From: Candidatus Gastranaerophilales bacterium
GTDB taxonomy: Bacteria > Cyanobacteriota > Vampirovibrionia > Gastranaerophilales > Gastranaerophilaceae
DNA length: 64,000 bases
Reading direction: 5' to 3'
Assembly: GCA_944326915.1 (NCBI GenBank)
Contig: CALVFT010000006.1
Span: forward strand, 1-64,000
Shown: positions 8,624 through 18,165 of the stretch, in pieces
Position numbering within the stretch: position 1 is the stretch's first letter
Layout of the letters: the number at the start of each line of letters is the position of its first letter
The notes under the pieces: generated by a model
Database searches by the model: none
What the model was told of the DNA's origin: nothing
What the model saw: only the letters and a program-made list of their open reading frames with translations
Program-made: the position numbers and the translations under genes

Positions 8624-9750
8624 TATTGAAAAACTCCTTTTACCTTATCCATAATTGATGATTGAGGTTTTTTATTCTTTTGAAGTTCGTATAGCTTTCT
8701 ATATAATTGTCTTTCTTCGTCTGAAATGTGAAGAGGTGTTTTTACAGAAATTACTACGATATGATCACCTCTTTGAGATGGTCTTGATAGATATGGAACT
8801 CCTGCGTTTTTAATTTTCACAGAATTGCCGCTTTGTACTCCTGCTGCAATTTGAATTTTTTGTTCTCCGTCTAGAGTTTTAACCGTTACTTCATCTCCAA
8901 GTACGGCTTGTGCAGGAGAAATATCAAGTCTTGAATAAACATCATTTCCATCGCGTTTAAAATCTGCTGATGATTTTACGTGAAGTACTACGAACAAATC
9001 GCCTGCTGGGCCTCCGTTTGAACCGGCATCTCCTTCGCCTGACACTCTGATTTTTGATAAATTATCTACTCCGGCAGGGATTTTTATTTCAATTTTCTTT
9101 TCTTTGTTAAGTTTTCCAATTCCTTTGCAGGCTTTACATGGAGAGCTTATTTTTTTACCTTTGCCGTGGCAATCAGGACAGGTAACTATTTGAGCAATTG
9201 AACCTAAAGGAGTTCTTGTTACTTGTTGCACTTGACCTGTGCCATGACAAGTTGGACATATTTCAGGTTTTGAACCTTTTTCAGCTCCAGTACCATTACA
9301 TTCAGGACAGTTTTCCAAGTGTTCAAATTTAATTTCTTTGTTTGTCCCAAATACAGCTTGTTCAAAATCAATTTCGATATCAAGACGTAGGTCATCACCT
9401 TCTATTGGAGCATTAGGGTCTTGTCTTCCTCCTCCGAAGCCAAATCCGCCAAAACCTCCGAAAAATGAGTTAAATATATCATTTAAATCACCAAAACCAC
9501 CTGCAAATGGACCATTTGTATCAAATCCGGCATTTTTTAGGCCATCTTCTCCATAGCGGTCATATGTTGCACGCTTGTTGTCGTCTATTAATGTTTCATA
9601 AGCTTTTCCAAGCTCTTTAAATTTTTCTTCTGCATCTGGTGCTTTATTTACATCGGGGTGTAATGTACGTGCTTTCTTTCTGAAAGCAGATTTTATCTCG
9701 TCTTTTGAAGCATCCCTCGAAACTTCTAATATCTCATAGTAATCAGCCAT
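8623..9750 (-). CDS. dnaJ: Chaperone DnaJ
   Basis: 375-residue type I Hsp40. The J domain (residues 1-70) has the HPD tripeptide in TLHPDVN. A Gly/Phe-rich region follows ([12 protein letters not shown]). Four zinc-binding repeats come next: [24 protein letters not shown] and CKACKGIG. The C-terminal peptide-binding domain is complete. It stimulates DnaK ATPase and delivers substrates. It lies 60 bases after grpE; dnaK is not in this window. Confidence 0.96.
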   Translation of the reverse strand: MADYYEILEVSRDASKDEIKSAFRKKARTLHPDVNKAPDAEEKFKELGKAYETLIDDNKRATYDRYGEDGLKNAGFDTNGPFAGGFGDLNDIFNSFFGGFGGFGFGGGRQDPNAPIEGDDLRLDIEIDFEQAVFGTNKEIKFEHLENCPECNGTGAEKGSKPEICPTCHGTGQVQQVTRTPLGSIAQIVTCPDCHGKGKKISSPCKACKGIGKLNKEKKIEIKIPAGVDNLSKIRVSGEGDAGSNGGPAGDLFVVLHVKSSADFKRDGNDVYSRLDISPAQAVLGDEVTVKTLDGEQKIQIAAGVQSGNSVKIKNAGVPYLSRPSQRGDHIVVISVKTPLHISDEERQLYRKLYELQKNKKPQSSIMDKVKGVFQ

Positions 9751-9809
9751 TTTTTATTTTTTCTTCCCTATTCTCTTAAATTCAACCCCCGTATTAAGGG
9801 AGTTGATAA

Positions 9810-10391
9810 TTAACCTTCTGTTGCAACGTTTACAAGTGACGGTCTAAGTACTTTGTCACCTAGTTTATATCCTTTTTGTAGTTCATTAATAATTGTATTT
9901 TCAGGATATTCATTAGTTGGAGTTTGCATAACTGCTTCATGGAAATTTGGATCGAATGATTGTCCGTTTGTGTCTATAGTTTCCAAACCAAGTTTGTTAA
10001 GAGTCTCTATTACTTGTTTGTGGACAAGGTTAAAGCTATCTTTTACTTGTTTGCAGTCTTCTACATTAGCAAGAGCTTTTTCTCCTCTTTCAAAGTTGTC
10101 TAAAACTTCGATAAGTTTTTTAAGAGCGTTTTCTGCTCCATATTTTAGTAAGTCTTCTCTTTCTTGAGCTTGTCTTTTTCTATAGTTATCAAAATCAGCT
10201 GCAAGTCTTAAATATTGTTGGTTTAGTGTATCATATTTTTCTTGTAATTCTTTTAATTTATCATCAGCTTCGTTTGTTTTGTCTACAGATTGTTCTTCTG
10301 TAGGAGTTTCTTTTTCCTGTTCTTTTTTTTCTTCAAATAATTCAGAATCGTTTTTAAACGGATTATTATTATGATGATGTTTATGTGTCAT
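9810..10391 (-). CDS. grpE: Nucleotide exchange factor GrpE
   Basis: 193 residues. A His/Asn-rich start (MTHKHHHNNNPF) and an acidic stretch lead into a long coiled coil (about residues 40-95, with DFDNYRKRQAQEREDL). The beta-domain signature NPNFHEAVMQ appears here as DPNFHEAVMQ, and the C-terminus GYKLGDKVLRPSLVNV is typical. GrpE releases ADP from DnaK. It is the first gene of the grpE-dnaJ operon. The His-rich N-terminus is unusual and might bind metal. Confidence 0.94.
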   Translation of the reverse strand: MTHKHHHNNNPFKNDSELFEEKKEQEKETPTEEQSVDKTNEADDKLKELQEKYDTLNQQYLRLAADFDNYRKRQAQEREDLLKYGAENALKKLIEVLDNFERGEKALANVEDCKQVKDSFNLVHKQVIETLNKLGLETIDTNGQSFDPNFHEAVMQTPTNEYPENTIINELQKGYKLGDKVLRPSLVNVATEG

Positions 10392-10474
10392 TTTCCCTAC
10401 CTCTTAAAATAAATGTAACTACATTATAATTTATCAAGGTAAATTAACAAGGAAAATTTATTATTTTTTAATAA

Positions 10475-11143
10475 TTAGTTTCCTTTTAAATTGTTTTGAG
10501 TTTTAAGAAGAGCATCCATTATTTTTGCTCCGTTTTGTACATATTGTGGGTTGTGCAAACAATCTATAATCTGGAATTTTATTTTAAATAGCTTTATTAA
10601 ATTTGCTTCACTATAATTATCTTTTGTGCAGAATTCTCTGAATTTTTTACCAAAACCTGTTCCTTTAAGGAGCTCTAGTTCTCCTTTTTGTTCGTCAATA
10701 TAGTCCAAAATATCTTCGTTTTGTATTAAGCCAAATTCAGCTGGAGTTGTGTATTTGTGAAATCTTTCTGTCTTTATTTCATTAGGTTTGAATTCAGAGA
10801 TTCTGTTTACCATGTTCCTTGCAAATTTTCTAATTGCAGAATTACTTTCGTTATTTTTAGCATTAACGCCATTAATTTTTTCAAGATACCAAGTTCTATA
10901 ATCGTCGTGATAATAATTAACTTCAATATTTAAAAAGTTAGAATCTATTTTGTTTAGGAATTGAGGATTTTCATTTATCAACTTATAATAATTTTTTAAA
11001 TCTTGATTTTTATTGTCGTCTGTAAGCTGCATATTTATTGTGTATTTTACATTATTAATCCCATTATCATATTTTGAATAAGATTTTGTGTAACCGATAT
11101 TTTTTATTCCGTTAAAGTTTACTGAATTTACCCTTTTAATCAT
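10475..11143 (-). CDS. Unknown protein with N-terminal NFNG motif
   Basis: 222 residues from MIKRVNSVNFNG; an AGGAG ribosome binding site five bases before this ATG makes it the start rather than the Met ten codons upstream. It is soluble, Lys/Asn-rich and mostly helical by appearance, with no signal peptide or membrane helix. No family is recognised. The first 12 residues match the pattern shared by five other proteins in this window. It stands alone between grpE and the divergent murA. Confidence 0.6.
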   Translation of the reverse strand: MIKRVNSVNFNGIKNIGYTKSYSKYDNGINNVKYTINMQLTDDNKNQDLKNYYKLINENPQFLNKIDSNFLNIEVNYYHDDYRTWYLEKINGVNAKNNESNSAIRKFARNMVNRISEFKPNEIKTERFHKYTTPAEFGLIQNEDILDYIDEQKGELELLKGTGFGKKFREFCTKDNYSEANLIKLFKIKFQIIDCLHNPQYVQNGAKIMDALLKTQNNLKGN

Positions 11144-11315
11144 TTTTACTCCTATTCGAGCTTTAAAAATCAAAGTTATTTTTTTTGAATAGTTCTTGAG
11201 AATTTTTACTAAAATTCTTTACATAATTTAACTTATTTACATCATTTGATTCTAATTGTATTATTATTTTAGTAGGTAATTGAAATTTAGAAATTATTAA
11301 ATAAAGGTAAGAAAA

Positions 11316-12653
11316 TTGACTGAAAAATATTTTATAAAAGGTGGTACCCCTTTAAGAGGTGAAGTTTCAATCGGAGGAGCAAAAAATTCAGTATTAAAAT
11401 TGATGGCAGCTGCTCTATTGGCTAAGGGTGAGACAAAAATATATAATGTACCTGATTTGACTGATGTAGAGATTATGTTGAACGTAATCGCACAATTGGG
11501 TGCTAAGACTACTTATGATAAAGCTGAAAAATCAGTAACTATTGATGCTACTGATTTGACAAGTGTTACTGCAAAATATGAATTAGTAAGTAAAATGAGA
11601 GCTTCGTTTATTGTATTGGGAGCTCTTGTTTCTAGATGCAGAGAAGCAGTTGTTGCTTTACCTGGCGGATGTGCAATTGGTGAAAGAAGAGTTGACTTCC
11701 ATATAAAAGGTCTTGAGGCTCTTGGTGCTAAGATAAAAATTGAAAATGGCTACGTGCATGCTAAAGCATCAAAATTGGTAGGTACTGATATTTATCTTGA
11801 TATCCCTTCTGTTGGTGCTACTGAGAATTTGATGTTGGCGGGTATTTTAGCTGATGGTTCTACAAGAATTCAAAATGCAGCTCAAGAACCTGAAATTGTA
11901 GACTTAGCGAATTTCTTGAATAGTATGGGTGCTGATGTAAATGGTGCCGGAACTTCTGAAATTGTTATTAACGGAGTAAAACAAGATGATTTACATCCGA
12001 TAGAATATACAACAATTCCTGATAGAATTGAAGCTGGAACTTTTATGACTGCTGTTATTGCAACAAAAGGTAAGGCTATTATAAAAAATGTATGCCCTGC
12101 TCATTTGACATTCTTTACTGATAAGTTATTGAAGATGGGTGCAAACATTAAATTAATTGAACCTAATTCTTTAGAAGTTTCTTGTAAGAACAGATTGAAC
12201 TCAATTAATTTTATTACTCAACCTTATCCAGGTTTCCCTACAGATTTGCAGTCAATGGCTATGGCTCTTTTGACTACTTCAAATGGAGTGGGAATAATTA
12301 CAGAGAGCTTGTATGAAAACAGATTTATGCAAGTTCCTGAGCTTCGTAGAATGGGTGCGGATATTCATCAAGACAGAAACCATGCAATAATTAAGGGTGT
12401 AAAAAAACTTACAGGTACAGCTTTGGCTGCAAGTGATTTGCGCGCTGGGGCTTCTTTGGTTGTTGCTGCTTTGATGGCTGACGGAAACTCTACTATTGAA
12501 AACTTACATCATATAGATAGAGGATACGAAAATTTTGAAAGTAAGCTAAGATTGTTAGGAGGAAAAATAGAGAGAAAAGATGATGCAATCATTTCTCCTG
12601 TTACACAAAATGTAAACCTAACGGAGGGCGTACGTAATGAATCCTACCTATAA
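11316..12653 (+). CDS. murA: UDP-N-acetylglucosamine 1-carboxyvinyltransferase MurA
   Basis: 445-residue enzyme of the first committed step of peptidoglycan synthesis: it transfers enolpyruvate from PEP to UDP-GlcNAc. The KN pair in GGAKNSVLKLMAAALLA binds substrate, and the flexible loop GGCAIGERRVD keeps the catalytic Cys that fosfomycin alkylates. Late motifs TIPDRIEAGTFM and DLRAGASLVVAALMA are typical. The start is TTG with a weak AAAGG upstream. The 3' end overlaps the next gene by 17 bases, so the RWYD-repeat protein is co-translated with MurA. Confidence 0.96.
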   Translation: MTEKYFIKGGTPLRGEVSIGGAKNSVLKLMAAALLAKGETKIYNVPDLTDVEIMLNVIAQLGAKTTYDKAEKSVTIDATDLTSVTAKYELVSKMRASFIVLGALVSRCREAVVALPGGCAIGERRVDFHIKGLEALGAKIKIENGYVHAKASKLVGTDIYLDIPSVGATENLMLAGILADGSTRIQNAAQEPEIVDLANFLNSMGADVNGAGTSEIVINGVKQDDLHPIEYTTIPDRIEAGTFMTAVIATKGKAIIKNVCPAHLTFFTDKLLKMGANIKLIEPNSLEVSCKNRLNSINFITQPYPGFPTDLQSMAMALLTTSNGVGIITESLYENRFMQVPELRRMGADIHQDRNHAIIKGVKKLTGTALAASDLRAGASLVVAALMADGNSTIENLHHIDRGYENFESKLRLLGGKIERKDDAIISPVTQNVNLTEGVRNESYL

Positions 12654-12981
12654 GCGTTGGTATGACCATGATCCATTGTTACTTGAAGTCATTGAGCTTT
12701 TAAGAAATTATCAAACAGAATTAAGAGCTCAAGCAGAGATTTTTTTACAAAAAATAGAAGAAAAAGTCTCTAAGGAAACAATAGATAAGTTCTACGCTAT
12801 GGTAAAGCCTGTTAATGCCAATAATCGTTGGTATGACAAAGATCCTGTTATTTCAAAGACTGTTGAAATTTTAAGGATAGTACCTCCTGAAGCTCAAAAA
12901 ATTTGCGCTCAGAACTTTATCAGAACGCTTAAGGAAATGGGTATTGAATATGAAAGCCCTAATAAGACAGATGTAAAATAA
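12637..12981 (+). CDS. RWYD-repeat small protein (paralogue of 61423-61800)
   Basis: 114 residues built from two similar units. Unit 1 starts at residue 7 with RWYDHDPLL and unit 2 at residue 64 with RWYDKDPVI; each is followed by a predicted helix (EVIELLRNY; KTVEILRIV) and further helices. A strong GGAGGG ribosome binding site lies inside the end of murA. It has no signal peptide, membrane helix or known domain. The second copy of the family at 61423 follows fixX. A scaffold or regulatory role is possible; the function is unknown. Confidence 0.75.
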   Translation: MNPTYKRWYDHDPLLLEVIELLRNYQTELRAQAEIFLQKIEEKVSKETIDKFYAMVKPVNANNRWYDKDPVISKTVEILRIVPPEAQKICAQNFIRTLKEMGIEYESPNKTDVK

Positions 12982-12983
12982 AA

Positions 12984-13008
12984 AAAGCTCCTTGATAGGA
13001 GCTTTTTT
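12984..13008. terminator. Terminator of the murA operon
   Basis: AAGCTCC/GGAGCTT stem with a four-base loop (TTGA/TGAT region), A run before and T run after. It also serves the convergent gene at 13019. Confidence 0.88.
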
Positions 13009-13018
13009 ATTATAAAAT

Positions 13019-13423
13019 TTATTTCTTTGTGATTTTATGTATTTGTTCCATAAAGACAGTGACTCCGTCTTGTTTGTAATACAAAGATTTTACTGCATTG
13101 CCAAGTTTATCATATATTGTTTCCAGTAGTTTCTTTTTCCCGTCATTTGCAAAGTATATGCTATGAACTTTTTTATTATCACGAGTAAATTCTATTGAAT
13201 AGCTTGGAGTTTTACCATCTTGCCTAAAGAATGTTTTTAATTTATGTCCTTTAGGTAGAAATTTTTCTACTTTTGACTTAGGTTTTTTACTTTCTCCAAA
13301 GAAATCTACTTTTTCAAGAGCTCTTTCTAGTGTGTTTTTGTAATCCGGGATAATTGTAATTTGAACATCTTCGGGGTTCATTCTTCCGGTGAATGAATAG
13401 TTGTTAATTTGTTGAATTTTCAT
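13019..13423 (-). CDS. Unknown protein with N-terminal SFTG motif
   Basis: 134 residues from MKIQQINNYSFTG; AGGTGG eight bases upstream supports this ATG over a GTG three codons earlier. The body is basic, with alternating short strands (SIEFTRDNKKVHSIYF, LLETIYDKLGNAVKSLYY) that read like repeated beta hairpins of the 'antitoxin component YwqK' kind, though I am not sure. No signal peptide. It shares the N-terminal pattern of five other proteins in the window. Confidence 0.6.
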   Translation of the reverse strand: MKIQQINNYSFTGRMNPEDVQITIIPDYKNTLERALEKVDFFGESKKPKSKVEKFLPKGHKLKTFFRQDGKTPSYSIEFTRDNKKVHSIYFANDGKKKLLETIYDKLGNAVKSLYYKQDGVTVFMEQIHKITKK

Positions 13424-13502
13424 ACTTACCACCTCTGTTATGTGTACTCAAAAATCCGTGATAAGAATTTTTGCTATTTGTTATTTGCTATTTTTACATA
13501 TT

Positions 13503-13532
13503 TTAACACGTAAATACTATTCGTGTTATAAT
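13503..13532 (+). promoter_or_regulatory. Promoter of mfd (leaderless layout)
   Basis: TTAACA (13503-13508), 18-base spacer, TATAAT (13527-13532). Only seven bases separate the -10 box from the mfd ATG and there is no Shine-Dalgarno sequence, so the transcript should begin at or next to the start codon. Confidence 0.6.
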
Positions 13533-13539
13533 ATGCCGT

Positions 13540-16500
13540 ATGTTTAAGGTACGTATTCCAGAAAATGATGAAAATTATTTTTTATTTGAAAGATATTTGA
13601 AAAAATCAGTATCTTTTGCTGTTACTGGATTAACAACTTTGTTACGACTTTTTCTTGTAGATAGAATAAGAGCAGTTACAGGGAAAAAGGTTCTTTTTAT
13701 TACTTCTACGGAGCAAAATGCTTTGAGATATCAAAGTGATTTGTCTAGAGCTTTTGAGCTGAAAGCTGATATGTTTCCTTTTCAAAATATTTCAATGTAT
13801 GAAACAGTTCAGCCTAATAGATATGATTATGCTGAACAAATGAGAATTTTATTTGAAAAACCTGATGTTGTTGTTGCTCCAATAAAAGCTTTTTTGGAAA
13901 AGTTTCCGGCTCAAAGTTTTTTTGATGAAAATACTATACACTTAAAAGTCGGAGATGATATTGATACAAAAAGTTTTGCTCAAATGCTTGTCAATTTGGG
14001 GTATAAACGTTCAACCATGGTGAGTGATATTGGTGAGTTCAGTGTAAGAGGGGATATTATTGATGTATTTTCTTTAGATAGACATGCAGTGAGAATAGAA
14101 CTTTGGGGAGACGAAATTGTTGATATTAGGTATTTTGATAATGAAACCCAAAAATCTATTGAAAAAATTAAAGATGTAAAAATTTTTCCGATATATAAAT
14201 TTACTTTACCAGAAAGACCTTCAAATATTTTTGCAGAAAATAATGAGCTTAATGAACAATTAAATGAAGAAGGATATTTTGAAGGAATTGATGTTTATCA
14301 AAATTATTTCAATTCTAATTTGGTTAGTTGTCTTGATTATTTTAAGGATTATATTCTTGTATTTGATGAAACTTCTGAAATATATGCAAAGTATGAGTTC
14401 CTTGATGAAAACTATCAAAAGCAAGTTGTAGAAAATTTAAAGCTTGAATTAAATATTGACTTAAAAGGCACTAATCATATTCCTTATGAATATTTCATCA
14501 ATAATATTGCAGGGTTTGTAAAAATAGGACTCAACAATTTTATAGATAGTGAAATGGATGAGATTATTGAATTTGATTCTCAACCGGTTCAAAATTTTGG
14601 GGCTCATCTTGATGATATTGCTGCTTATATAAATGCTAAATCTGATTATAGAATCATTATTGCCACTGATTATCCTGAAAGAGTTAAGGAAATTCTAGAA
14701 GAAAGAGAGATTTTTAATATAGAGCTCACAGAGAGTATTTCTTCTCCAGGCGCTATTTTAGAAAACTTTAAGACAATTATATTAACTGATAGAGAATTAT
14801 TTAACAAAAGAACAAAAGAAGTTACAGCCTCAAAACGTTCATATTACAAAGAAAAACCTGAGTATATCGAAAGTATTAATGATATCAAAGAAGGTGAATA
14901 TGTTGTACATAGTATTCATGGTGTAGGTGTTTATAAAGGACTTTCCCAACAAGAGATAGATGGACAGTTAAAAGATTATTTAACTATTGAATACGCAAAT
15001 AAAGACAGATTGCATATTCCAGCTGAACAAATTAATTTACTTGTAAGATATAGAGGTTCTGGTTCTGTAAGACCAAAACTGTCAAGGATGGGCGGAAAAG
15101 ATTGGGAAAATACAAAAGCTCGTGTAAAAAAAGAAGTCGAACAGGTGGCTTATGATTTATTAAGACTCTATGCAAGGCGTAAAATGCAATCAGGAATTCA
15201 ATTTTTACCTGATACGACTTGGCAAATTGAAATGGAAGAAGCTTTTGAGTATACAGAAACTCCTGATCAGATGAAAGCAATTAATGATGTAAAAGCAGAT
15301 ATGGAAAGTGATAAGCCTATGGATAGGCTAATATGTGGTGATGTTGGTTTCGGTAAAACTGAAGTCGCTATGAGAGCTATATTCAAAGCTGTTACATCAG
15401 GCAAACAAGTAGCAGTCGTTGTTCCTACAACGATACTTGCATTACAACATTTTCAAACGATTTCAGAAAGATTTAAGCCTTTTGGTGTCGATGTTGAATT
15501 AATGTCCCGTTTTAGGACTTCTAAAGAGCAAAAAGAGACCATAAAACATTTAGCTTCAGGAAAATGTGATGTGGTAGTAGGTACTCACAGGCTATTGCAG
15601 GAAGGTATTGTATTTAAAGATTTAGGGCTTTTGGTAATTGATGAAGAACATCGTTTTGGAGTACGTCATAAAGAAAAATTAAAACAATTACGTGAAAATA
15701 TTGATATCATAACGATGTCAGCTACACCTATCCCTAGGACATTGTATATGTCTTTATCAGGGATTAAAGATATGTCTGTGATAAATACACCTCCTAAAAA
15801 TAGACTCCCTATTAAAACATATGTGGGAGAGTGGAATGAAAATATGGTTAAAAATGCCATTGTGCATGAACTTGATAGAGAAGGTCAGGTTTTTTATCTG
15901 TACAACAGAGTTGAAACTATTGATGAATTTAGATTACAGTTGCAAAAACTTGTGCCAAATGCCAGAATAGCTATCGGACATGGACAAATGGATGAAAAGA
16001 CTCTTGAAAAAGTTATAGTTGATTTTGCAAACCAAGAGTATGATATCTTGCTTGCGACTACTATTATTGAAAATGGTATTGATATTCCTAATGCTAATAC
16101 GATGATTATTCATAATGCGGATAAATTCGGACTTGCTCAGCTTTATCAATTACGAGGAAGGGTAGGACGTTCACAAAGACAGGCATATTGTTATTGTTTC
16201 TATATAAAGTCAAAAGAAATTACATCTGATGCTGTGCAAAGGTTAAAAGCAATAAAAGAATTTACAACTCTAGGTAGTGGATATCAGATTGCTATGCGAG
16301 ATGTAGAGATAAGAGGTGTAGGTAATATTCTTGGGACAAAACAACATGGGCATATGATAAATGTTGGTTTTGATACTTATTGCCAATTGTTAGAAGAAAC
16401 AGTTCAAGAACTTCAAGGAAATTATACTGCAAAAGCTCAACCTACAATTGTTGATATAAATGTAACAGCATTCATCCCTGATGATTGGGTTGGCTCTGCT

Positions 16501-16920
16501 GAACAAAAAATGATTGAGTACAAACGTTTAGCGGATGTTAATTCTGAAATTGAACTTGATTCTATTGTAGAAGAATGGAAAGATAGATTTGCAAAACCTC
16601 CTGAGAGTGTTGAAAATCTTATAAAATTGATAAGAATAAGACTCGCAGCCACAGAAGTAAAAATATCTTTGATTAGAGAAACTGAGGATAATATTCGTAT
16701 TTATATGCCTTTCACGCAACCTGAGTGGAGGATTATACAAAAAGAATTGCCTGCTGAAATTCTTAAACGAATAAAATTTACAATTGCTCCAAAGTCCTGC
16801 GAGGAGGGTAATTCCATTTTGTTATTAAATAATGCATATATGAATTTTAGTGAAGTATTTAACATTTTGATAGATTTGTTCTATTATATGTATAAAATAA
16901 GTCATGAATTTAATGGTTAA
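13540..16920 (+). CDS. mfd: Transcription-repair coupling factor Mfd
   Basis: 1126-residue DNA translocase that removes stalled RNA polymerase and recruits UvrA. An N-terminal UvrB-like region comes first (about residues 1-330). The RNA polymerase-interaction domain follows (about 440-530, GEYVVHSIHGVGVYKG). The helicase motor has Walker A GDVGFGKTE, Walker B VIDEEHRFG and motif III TMSATPIPRTL. The RecG-like TRG region and a C-terminal TRCF domain complete it. Length matches the family (about 1150). There is no ribosome binding site upstream of the ATG; the -10 box lies seven bases away. Confidence 0.96.
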   Translation: MFKVRIPENDENYFLFERYLKKSVSFAVTGLTTLLRLFLVDRIRAVTGKKVLFITSTEQNALRYQSDLSRAFELKADMFPFQNISMYETVQPNRYDYAEQMRILFEKPDVVVAPIKAFLEKFPAQSFFDENTIHLKVGDDIDTKSFAQMLVNLGYKRSTMVSDIGEFSVRGDIIDVFSLDRHAVRIELWGDEIVDIRYFDNETQKSIEKIKDVKIFPIYKFTLPERPSNIFAENNELNEQLNEEGYFEGIDVYQNYFNSNLVSCLDYFKDYILVFDETSEIYAKYEFLDENYQKQVVENLKLELNIDLKGTNHIPYEYFINNIAGFVKIGLNNFIDSEMDEIIEFDSQPVQNFGAHLDDIAAYINAKSDYRIIIATDYPERVKEILEEREIFNIELTESISSPGAILENFKTIILTDRELFNKRTKEVTASKRSYYKEKPEYIESINDIKEGEYVVHSIHGVGVYKGLSQQEIDGQLKDYLTIEYANKDRLHIPAEQINLLVRYRGSGSVRPKLSRMGGKDWENTKARVKKEVEQVAYDLLRLYARRKMQSGIQFLPDTTWQIEMEEAFEYTETPDQMKAINDVKADMESDKPMDRLICGDVGFGKTEVAMRAIFKAVTSGKQVAVVVPTTILALQHFQTISERFKPFGVDVELMSRFRTSKEQKETIKHLASGKCDVVVGTHRLLQEGIVFKDLGLLVIDEEHRFGVRHKEKLKQLRENIDIITMSATPIPRTLYMSLSGIKDMSVINTPPKNRLPIKTYVGEWNENMVKNAIVHELDREGQVFYLYNRVETIDEFRLQLQKLVPNARIAIGHGQMDEKTLEKVIVDFANQEYDILLATTIIENGIDIPNANTMIIHNADKFGLAQLYQLRGRVGRSQRQAYCYCFYIKSKEITSDAVQRLKAIKEFTTLGSGYQIAMRDVEIRGVGNILGTKQHGHMINVGFDTYCQLLEETVQELQGNYTAKAQPTIVDINVTAFIPDDWVGSAEQKMIEYKRLADVNSEIELDSIVEEWKDRFAKPPESVENLIKLIRIRLAATEVKISLIRETEDNIRIYMPFTQPEWRIIQKELPAEILKRIKFTIAPKSCEEGNSILLLNNAYMNFSEVFNILIDLFYYMYKISHEFNG

Positions 16921-16937
16921 AAAGAAAGAGAGACATT

Positions 16938-18092
16938 ATGAAAGGTAAAAAACTATTAGTAACACTGGCTGCTTCTGTAATCTTGTGTTCAGGTTGCGGA
17001 TTGAAGTCACATCAAGCGATTATTAAAGTTAATGACCAAGCTATTACGCAAGCTCAGTTTGATAAAGCTTTTGACAAACAAGCAGGTGGTGGTATGGTTG
17101 CTCAACTTGGTTTGGATATTAAAAAGGATAAAAATAATTTCTTATATCTTCTAATAAAAGAAAGAGTTACTAATGAACTTATTGTAAAAGCTTTATTAGA
17201 GCAAGAAATGGCTAAACGCGGAATCAAAGTTTCTAGTGAAGATGTTGATAAAGCTATTAAAGAAATTGTTGATAAAGTAGGTTCAAAAGAACAACTTGAT
17301 ATACTTTTGAAACAAAATGGAATGACTGCTACTCAATTTAGAGAAGATTTAACTGAAGAAGTTAAAATGAAAAAATTGGCCAAAGAACTAGGTAACAGTT
17401 CTGTATCTGATGCTGAAGCTAAGAAATTTTACAAAGACAATATTTCTAAATTCCAACACCCAGATAGAGTTAGAGCTGCTCATATCTTGATTTCTGCTAA
17501 TCCTAACGAAATTGAACAAACAATTAAATCAGATCCTAAGAATAAATCTTTGTCTGATGCTGATGTAAAAGCGAAAGTAGCAGAAGAAATGAAAGCTAAA
17601 GAAGCTAGAGCTAATCAACTTTTAGCTGAAGCTAAGAAAAATCCTGCAGGATTTGGGAAATTAGCAAAAGAAAATTCTGAAGATACTACAACTGCTGTTA
17701 AAGGTGGAGATTTAGGTTTCTTCGCTGCTCAAGAAATGGTTCCTGAATTTTCAAAAGCTGCTTTTTCTATGAAGCCTAATACAATTTCAGATAAAGTTGT
17801 TAAAACTCAATTCGGATATCATATTATTATGGTAAATGATAGAGCTGCTGCTATGACTGATCCTTATGAAAAAGTTAAAAACGATATCAAAGCTTATTTG
17901 GAAAATCAAAAACAACTTGAATTGCTTGATAAGTTAACTGAATCATTGAAAAAATCAGCTAAAATTGAATATATTAATCCTGAATATTCTCCAGAAGCTA
18001 TGAAAGAATCAGTACAACAATCAATTAATGAAGGTTCAAAAAAGGTTAAAGAAATTGAAGCTAAACAAGCTGCAGAACAAAATAAAAAATAA
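16938..18092 (+). CDS. PpiC-type peptidyl-prolyl isomerase lipoprotein (PrsA/SurA-like)
   Basis: 384 residues with a lipoprotein signal: MKGKKLLVTLAASVILCSGCG, lipobox CSGC, acylated Cys at residue 20. A SurA-like helical N-domain is followed by a parvulin domain (about 180-300), with RAAHILISANP opening it and GGDLGFFAAQEMVPEFSKAAF and TQFGYHIIMV near its end. The C-terminus is a charged helix. It should fold exported proteins while anchored to a membrane. It lies 17 bases after mfd and is probably co-transcribed with it. Confidence 0.88.
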   Translation: MKGKKLLVTLAASVILCSGCGLKSHQAIIKVNDQAITQAQFDKAFDKQAGGGMVAQLGLDIKKDKNNFLYLLIKERVTNELIVKALLEQEMAKRGIKVSSEDVDKAIKEIVDKVGSKEQLDILLKQNGMTATQFREDLTEEVKMKKLAKELGNSSVSDAEAKKFYKDNISKFQHPDRVRAAHILISANPNEIEQTIKSDPKNKSLSDADVKAKVAEEMKAKEARANQLLAEAKKNPAGFGKLAKENSEDTTTAVKGGDLGFFAAQEMVPEFSKAAFSMKPNTISDKVVKTQFGYHIIMVNDRAAAMTDPYEKVKNDIKAYLENQKQLELLDKLTESLKKSAKIEYINPEYSPEAMKESVQQSINEGSKKVKEIEAKQAAEQNKK

Positions 18093-18116
18093 AACAAAAT
18101 TGATTTAATAAGAAAA

Positions 18117-18147
18117 ACGACTTAGAGATTATCTAAGTCGTTTTTTT
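18117..18147 (+). terminator. Terminator after the PpiC gene
   Basis: Ten-base perfect stem ACGACTTAGA/TCTAAGTCGT, five-base loop, seven T residues. Confidence 0.88.
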
Positions 18148-18165
18148 ATGGTTAAATTTTTTTAT